64,000 nt of DNA, from assembly GCA_019787685.1 (NCBI GenBank), contig JAHNUO010000023.1, positions 248,001-312,000 of the forward strand. The letters run 5' to 3'. Both the position numbers and the translations under genes were made by a program. The DNA is from Chiua virens (taxonomy: Eukaryota; Basidiomycota; Agaricomycetes; Boletales; Boletaceae). The notes beneath the pieces are model-generated. The model had not been told where the DNA came from. It saw only the letters and a program-made list of their open reading frames with translations, and searched no databases. Shown piece by piece: positions 57,498 through 64,000 of this stretch. How positions within the stretch are numbered: the first letter of the stretch is position 1; each line of letters opens with the position of its first letter.

Positions 57498-59432
57498 GGC
57501 TACCTGCCACGTAGATGATGGCGGAGATGCAGCATGCAACACCTCCATGACTGGTACGTCATCTACACTAGGATGGAGTGAAGACGGCGGTGATGGTGGC
57601 TTTAGTGACGTTAACACCTAAATAAACAGGGAGTAAAGTAGCCACAAACCTGATCATAGTCAAATGCAGGACCACTTGGGGCGGCGCTTGATGGTATCTC
57701 GACCTATAGCATCATGAAAAGCCATTCGAAGGAGACAAAGGGGTTAGTACCTCAAGGAGGTCAATGTTCTCATCCTGGTCATCAGGCCCAGCGCCATGGG
57801 TAGATGGCTAGTGTGAACGCGTAACGAAAATATCCGAGTCAGATCTATCGTGGTGACAATGGAATGACAAAGGCGTACTGCGTGGGAGTCAAGGAATCTA
57901 GTCAAGTCCTTCAAACATAAGCAATAGGAATTGATTTGCAGTGGCATGTTGTGCACATACCACATGGGGACTTGTGAAAGACTGAATTCCAGTGAGTGGA
58001 GAGAGTGCTAACTTCCGCTTAGGAAAACTCACCCTCAGGGATAGATGTTCATGCACATCCAAGCAGGCCCTCTCCAACATCATTTCAATCTGCATGGTGA
58101 GTTCCCTGATACATCACATTGGTTACCAGCCTAACCGCCAAGGTCACGGAAACACCCACGTGAGTGAATCGCGAAGCTCAGTCCACGTAGCGTCAGGTTT
58201 TGTCTGCATAAATTCCAAGAAATGCTTGGAATAAGAGCTCAGATCAGTGAGGAGGTATGATTGCACTCGAGAAATCTACCTTCATGAATGTCACTTCTCG
58301 TCCACAACCATCATAAAAGGCTAGATCGTTGCACGCAGATAAGCAAATCTGAAAAGTATTGACCAGTTTGAACACACCAAGTGCAATATCATCAGGCACA
58401 TACCACTTTGAGCTCCCCAACCTCCTTCGTCTCTGATATTAGCAAGCAAGGCCCAGTAGGTGGCTGAGGGTCACAGCCTTGAGCTTTCTTATGTGATTTC
58501 AGTGCGATCTGTCAATGCAAACCTATATGCAGCGAATGCAAACTTACAGAGGTTGACTCATCACCTCTTCGCAGATCTTTCGATGAAGGTCACAGGGGAA
58601 TGTAGATGTGATTTACCTGTCACGTACTTGGGAAAGTTTCAGAATGACAACAGTCAAAAAGCGCCTAGAAATGGCTTCAGTCTCGAAGAGATACTCATGT
58701 GAAGCATACATACAAACAGTTCCGAGCCTTTAACTCCTTCGAGTGGTGTAATAAGGCGATCATGGAGAACCTGACAGACATGATATCAGATGATACCACA
58801 AATCTTGATCTACTTACATTATCAAGAATAGGCTTGCCATCCGCTGAGACAATTTCTGCTAACTTGAGTATGGTTGTGAACCCAAGAACGGAAGCCACTC
58901 ACTAGAATTCCGGCCATCGGCTCTCGTACCCGCACGACCAATGTCTTCTTCTTCTAGACCGCGACCCACGACTAAAAAATCTTGAGTTTCAACCATGGCA
59001 TCCTCGCGTAGACATTCGACAACTTACAGTAAAAGCAGATGCGGCAATCTTCCGGAACCTCGCTGGTTAGTTGTTTTATTTGGTATAACTATTGGAGTTT
59101 CAGTAGACCTCCAATCCGGAAGCAAACAGACGCACGATGTTCTTGCGAGTCGGCCAAAGGTGCTTAGGGAGTACTTTGGAATCCGCCATGACAATAACAT
59201 CCTCTGCCTCATAGCCGCGGAATGCTGCATTGCGTCGGATGAGACCGCTCAACATCCAACAATTGAATTCGCACGTACTTATCAAATAGTCTCGAAATGC
59301 TTTGGCATCTCGATGAGAAGAATCAAGATCAGGCAAGTCACTGAAACTAGTCCCAGACCTAGGTCTACAACGGACACGCCGGACAGCAACGAGGAGAGCT
59401 CTCTTATTTCCCAGAAGTTTGGGTGTTGCCAT
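57495..59432 (-). CDS. Metacaspase-like (peptidase C14) protein, catalytic motifs not seen
   Basis: Start ATG 59432 gives MATPKLLGNKRALLVAVRR, then LPDLDSSHRDAKAFRDYLI. After a clean intron (59278-59225) follows GYEAEDVIVMADSKVLPKHL and PTRKNIVRLFASGLE, the N-terminal half of a caspase fold. Further blocks are EEEDIGRAGTRADGRNSS, DIMSVRFSMIALLHHSKELK, ICLSACNDLAFYDGCGREVT and FLEFMQTKPDATWTELRDSL, all in metacaspase order. A tail (DDQDENIDLLE, PPSPPSSLHPSVDD, ASPPSSTWQVA) ends in a TAA within the 165-bp repeat. The expected YSGHG and DxCHSG motifs are not evident, so it may be a non-peptidase homologue or a decaying gene. Inner exon borders are uncertain. Confidence 0.68.
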
Positions 59433-59539
59433 GGCAATTGAATGGAAAGCGACTCGGAGGCGCGATGCCAAATGTAAGCGCTCGAACTTGAAAATCGATA
59501 AAAATCACCTTGCTTGAAGGAAAAGGCAAGGCTAGATAC

Positions 59540-61000
59540 CACGTGACTCACTACAAAAATTCAAACACGGCTTTACGTAATCTATGGCAGAACAAATGCA
59601 CATTTATTAAAAACCCATTCGCTGTGAAAAGTGGCTCTACATGAAAAAAATGCATCAGAAGACCTTGCAAGATAAATATGGCGATCTGGGGTTGCGATGA
59701 TAGTCCCGATGATTTCGAATCTGGTCGAAACACTAGAAGCTTCACAAGATGGCAGTTCCGTGACTGCTGGGTACAGGGCGTTCTTCAGGCGAGACAAGGG
59801 CAGGATCGAAGCAGCATTTCGAATGATGGAATGGATAAGATCAACCGCGGCTGCAAATGCATTGTACATTTGCTCTCGAGCATTTCGATTAACGGCACGC
59901 TGGCGACACGATAAGGTGACGGCGAGTTCCGTGTAGTGGACTCGGCCGACGAAGGCTAGAGCGTAAAATGTTATCATAGGGCCTGATACAAGTCGATAAG
60001 TATCACAACGCGCTCGGGAATAAACATGGACTTGCCCACGATAGTTAGACCGAGGGCCGGCAACCTCGAACACAACAGAAGTTCTTCAAAGCTTCATCGA
60101 CTCTGCGGATGAGCTGGTGGTAATAGGCAGATAGCTCAGCAATTGGAATGCTCCTACATAATGCCCGCCTCCTCATTTTTCAGCTCCACCAAGAGAATCG
60201 GCATGTTATGAGGGCCAACAAGGTGCCCGTCAGTCCTATATTTGCCGATGCTAGCAGCAGCGATTGCCGGGAGACCTACACCAAGAGCTTCCTGAAAGAT
60301 GGTGTTGAGGTGAACCAGAGCTCCGTCTCATCGTACGTCTTCATCGACTTGGATCTTGGTCATTTCATTTGCAAAATTGTCAACTTGCCTCTTCAGGGCA
60401 CCATTTATTTCGCGGCCCGTATTGAGGCAAGTATCGAGAAAGCCGCCAAACGGTTGGTAGACCGGCGAAATCGGTGGGACAAGATCATCAAGATCTGTAG
60501 GTGTTTGTTGGGGTCCCGTATTAATGACCCATATGTTGGAACATCTATGGTGGATGGGGCGATCGTGCCGAGTCTTGCATGTTTGACCCAGTCGAGCAGC
60601 GGTACGTTTTCTGGGTACTGGAGTTTTGTCAGACGGTCTGAAATCAAGAACAATTGGTTGTACTGACCACTAGAAACGTCGACAACTACGTAGATAGTGG
60701 AAGGAAAGCTCTTCTGCTAAATCGCCAACGCTGGTTTTGTGGGGGTGGATGGGAATTCTGTTATCTTCGATCGTACATGCCTGTATGATTCGCGTCAGAT
60801 CGAACTCAGAGGGGTCACCGACTGGCACTGGATTTCGCATCCGATAGAACTTGAAAGCGGAGGCTTGAACACCTTGGGATAGATCCCCTCGCAAAGCCAG
60901 GAATAAGGTAAAGTCACGGCGACTTGCAACACTTGTCATTTCGTCGCCAATCAGGGTACAAAACAATGTTTCGCCTATAAATACCCACGAATTCAGATGA
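59540..61000 (-). CDS. Crinkler-like protein with nuclease-like core
   Basis: The N-terminal part reads GETLFCTLIGDEMTSVAS, like the ubiquitin-like header of crinkler (CRN) proteins (LFC...GD). It is followed by IPISPVYQ-like VPPISPVYQPFGGFLDTCLN, IGKYRTDGHLVGPHNMPILL, VELKNEEAG, then FEVAGPRSNYRGQVHVYSRA and FYALAFVGRVHYTELAVTL. The VELKNE segment resembles the PD-(D/E)XK core common in fungal crinkler and kinase-linked proteins. At least one intron is likely (about 60690-60640, GTAGTT to TTTCAG). No ATG precedes the header in frame, so the first exon is unplaced, and the C-terminus is unsure. Confidence 0.55.
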
Positions 61001-61008
61001 TTAAACAC

Positions 61009-61489
61009 AAGGTAAAAAGTGGTGCTAACTCGTCATATTAGGTGGCGATAACCCGTGGTTCGGAACACGAAAGGCCTAGGACCTAGGACCGAGCAACGAC
61101 AATGACTATCACCAACCAATATCAACGACTCATCAGGAAAGTGCGATAACCGTAGGAACGAACACTGGAGATGAAGACAGGGGCTTGAATGTTGAGAACG
61201 TCCAAGTACAGCTGAGTAACAACGACGGGAACGGTGCTGCGGCCCGATGCTATATTTCGATTACTACGTTGTGCTTTATGTAAGTCAAACAAGTGTACAC
61301 CGGAAAGGTTCCATACCAGTCACCATGTAATGATACTGTGTAGTTTGAAGGGGTTTCCTGAGCCGCCGGGCCTCGTAGAAATTTGATGCTGGACGTGCAA
61401 CGAGTACTAATGTTTTCTTGACTTATGTAAATTGAGATTTTTTCGAATTTTTGATTCAACTTCTGTTAGCTGACTGAAAGTTTGGCTTT
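61009..61489. other. Divergent promoter region between crinkler-like gene and CBP3
   Basis: About 480 bases between two divergent genes, with a short inverted stretch ctaggacctaggaccgag near 61075. No gene was recognised. Confidence 0.5.
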
Positions 61490-62813
61490 ATGGCTTCACG
61501 TTCGCTATTTTCAACTCGCATTGGTGCAGCGTCGAGGCATTTACGACGCCCACCTCATCAGCATGTCCGACTTCTGGCCTCTACATCGCCGTCAAAGCAG
61601 TCAGACCCCACAGCGATTTCAAATATACCAGGCAAGGAGCAATCCTGGCTAACGCACCGAGTCAGAGCAAATCCCTTCCTGTACACGGTTTTTGTTGGCG
61701 TTGCAGGCGCTCTTGGGTATGGCTCGCACAAACAGCTCGCGAACAGACGCGTATTACATCTGTACAACACCCTCTGTGCAACACGCGCGGACCAAGAAAC
61801 CGACTTTTGGAGAAAAGGTAATCGCTATCCGTTCACTATCGTGTAGTCTGTACTCATAGGTCACAAACTCCCCGTAAAAGAATGTGCACTTCCTCCAACG
61901 TTCCAGTCTTGGTTTACCGTCACCAATTTGCACGTATGGCTCCTCACCGTCCGTTTACGGGCCCTCCCGGCACCCCATGGAATGAATCACATTCAAGGCT
62001 TGATAGATCACTTTTTTCAAGATGTCGAGGAACGTGTCCGTACTGTGCTTCAGCCTGGCATTTTACCACCCCGTTCGCTGTCCTGACCCGTCCGTCACGC
62101 TCTTATCGCCCCCCGAAACCAAACATCGCTCAGACTTCAGCAAATGCATCTCCCCATATCCTAACAGCACCTTTTACACGTTTTCTTCTCCGGTGCCACC
62201 TCCCGACACATTTTCCTCACCAGCTGCCTATGCCAAGGCGGAGAAACGAGCGAGAGCACCGGAGAGGCTCTTGACGAGACATATGAAGATTTTTAAAGAG
62301 CAGTGGGCGGGATTGGGGATGAGTATGGACTTGGGACTTGTGAAAGGGGATGCAGAAATGGCTGCTGCGGTTTGGAGAAACCTATTAGGCGGAAGGGGGG
62401 CGAGAGGAATATCCCCTCCCTGTGCAAGCGTCACTCCGAGCACGAGCGACTCCGACGACGCGAGCAAATCATTCCGACGTTCCGTGAACCTCGTTGGCGG
62501 TCTCGTGGAGAATGTGGACAAAATCGATGTCAATGTCGAGGAGACGACAGACGATTCAAGCGGTGTTTATGACTTTGGTGCGAACGAGAATGATCGGTGA
62601 GACGTCTTCGGCGCGGTCGTTTGTATTGCTTCGTTACTCACAAACAGCAGGTACATTGCTTACCCGGAACTTATGGAGACGCTTGTCGCTTACCTTAGAC
62701 GCGAGGCGCAACGACTTGAACGGATTCCCGACGAAGCCATCCTTGGACCACGGGTGATGGGTAGGGAAAGTGAGGGAGTGAAGCAGTTGATGTGGGGAAA
62801 GGTGAGACCATAG
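61490..62813 (+). CDS. CBP3: Ubiquinol-cytochrome c chaperone, CBP3/UQCC1 family
   Basis: CBP3 acts in mitochondria, helping translate and assemble cytochrome b for complex III. The start MASRSLFSTRIGAASRHLRR is a typical Arg/Ser-rich mitochondrial presequence, followed by a hydrophobic segment (LYTVFVGVAGALGYG). Exons 61490-61817, 61860-62072, 62134-62596 and 62651-62813 join in phase to 388 residues. Family blocks are PPTFQSWFTVTNLHVWLLTV, IQGLIDHFFQDVEERVRTVL, APERLLTRHMKIFKEQWAGL, LGLVKGDAEMAAAVWRNLLG, RRSVNLVGG and YPELMETLVAYLRREAQRLE. The second intron uses a weaker GTTCGC donor, so its left edge is less certain. The gene is intact and convergent with MED14. Confidence 0.92.
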
Positions 62814-63079
62814 GGTGCTTTATACACTAGGTAATTTTATCTCGCTTGATCTGTCGTGAAACTACAATCTTTATCGCATAATATCAGAATATACCTTTCC
62901 CACCTTACTGGTAGTACATTGATGCGGCACGCTCGACAGAGGAACGCACCGTTTCATTTTTCATCTGGTCGTAAGTGACAGGTGCTGTAGCCCGGTGCTA
63001 GTCCACCTTTGCCATAAATATGCATTGTATAACTATGAAACACAGGAAACCGACAAGTAAACCGAGGGCACGGAGCGCA

Positions 63080-64000
63080 TCACCCACCCGCCCCTCTTAA
63101 TTTCCACAACACCCGTTCATGCAACGCGCGAATCACAGGTCCAATCGTACCGCTTTCGCATACGACTCCTACATCAATTGGGGCAATCCGTCGCCCTCCT
63201 TCTCCACTCTCGGACGTACGTGGACGTGTCGCGCGGACGGCGTCAAGAATAAGCATGCGAAATTCTGGAATGGGCACTAAGCCGATTCTCTCCAGGTTCG
63301 CGCTTGGATGTGAACCGAAGCCATCACCCGATTCCAGAGAAGGTGCTACTACACCTTGAAAGAGAGGATATGACGCATCTAAAATTGCGATGCGCCTCCC
63401 GGTCATTAGTCTCAAATCGAGGGCGTGCCTGCGTGGCGTAGGTGACGAAATGGAAAAAAAAAGGGACAGAGGGGAACAAACTTTAGGTCGCCGTACAACA
63501 CTCGCCACCACCCAATTCCTTTCACGATCGTATCAAACCATGGTTCTTCGGCAGAGTTGTTGTGCTTTTCTCTCTCGGACCACACGAGCACGCGCTCCTC
63601 TCTCGCACCCATCGCAAGGCGATCCAGCTCGACAGCAATAGGCAACGTGTCTCGAAGGAGCGCTACAAGCCGATGAAGCGACGGTGCCAGAGAGCCGTGT
63701 CGAAGAATCTGACGTAGATATGGTTCAGCTTCTTCGTGTGGGTTAGACCGTAGATGAAGTTGTAGGGATGTGATTGTGTGGGGTGGTGCGAGGGTCTTCG
63801 GATTCAAAGGTGCAGGCGGTGGTGCGCAACGTGAAAAACGGAGCTCGAAGGAACCACCTGTGGGGGATAATTGGTCTGTACAGCTAATCAACACCGTGTA
63901 GTCCTTTGCGGCGAAATGTCAAGAGTGTACGGAAGGAAGACGAACGAAGGCGAAATACCGAAGAGTAAGCGAATTCAACGGTTTGGAGGTCAAACGAAAG
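63080..64000 (-). CDS. MED14: Mediator subunit 14, C-terminal part (runs off the right edge)
   Basis: Mediator links transcription factors to RNA polymerase II, and MED14 is its central scaffold. Exons 64000-63959, 63903-63482 and 63428-63080 join in phase across two GT-AG introns. The protein reads LSFDLQTVEFAYSS, DYTVLISCTDQLSPTGGSFE, then LHLRSNPHEEAEPYLRQILR, LAPSLHRLVALLRDTLPIAV, GIGWWRVLYGDLK, HALDLRLMTGRRIAILDASY and APIDVGVVCESGTIGPVIRA before TGA at 63082-63080. The order matches the C-terminal region of fungal MED14 as I recall it. The N-terminus is outside the window. Confidence 0.8.

Overview
The window looks like a transposon-saturated stretch of a basidiomycete genome, most likely Agaricomycetes. 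Supporting this are short GT-AG introns of about 48-73 bases, Plavaka, Harbinger, hAT and Tc1/mariner transposases with fungal-type motifs, chromodomain Ty3/gypsy elements, and genes for a CBP3-type assembly factor, MED14, a crinkler-like protein and a metacaspase-like protein. There is no bacterial-style operon, rRNA or convincing tRNA. All calls come from reading the sequence and recalling family motifs; no search was run.

Layout. 1-12.8 kb: the 3' half of an intact Ty3/gypsy element cut by the left edge, then a graveyard of solo LTRs (family A about 430 bp, family B about 760 bp), several with perfect 5-bp target duplications. Within it lies a 2-kb domain (about 7.26-9.30 kb) almost devoid of G on the + strand. 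12.84-28.94 kb: one PIF/Harbinger element with identical 55-bp terminal inverted repeats and TTA duplications, swollen to 16.1 kb by nested insertions (Tc1/mariner with compound arms, an IS630-like transposase, a Plavaka element itself split by LTRs, a 125-bp tandem repeat). 28.9-40.7 kb: an hAT remnant, LTRs, a second C-rich gypsy polyprotein with three in-frame stops, a zinc-knuckle ORF, and a casein kinase I pseudogene. 40.9-45.7 kb: an 80-bp hairpin satellite and a cluster of TGATATATCA palindromes. 45.7-57.5 kb: a hypothetical basidiomycete gene, a helicase fragment, and a large intact nine-exon gene predicted to join C2H2 zinc fingers, a tyrosine-recombinase-like domain and a RecQ-type helicase. 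That gene is bracketed by G-rich decamer arrays in inverted orientation. 57.5-64 kb: host-like, gene-dense sequence (metacaspase-like, crinkler-like, CBP3, MED14).

The three most noteworthy observations are: (1) the G-depleted domain, where a hand alignment to sister LTRs shows G replaced mainly by C rather than by A; (2) the zinc-finger/tyrosine-recombinase/RecQ fusion gene with its inverted, quadruplex-capable satellite flanks and nearby palindrome cluster, a candidate undescribed mobile or subtelomere-type system; (3) the composite Harbinger, whose termini are perfect although its transposase is dead, which suggests mobilisation in trans or recent movement.
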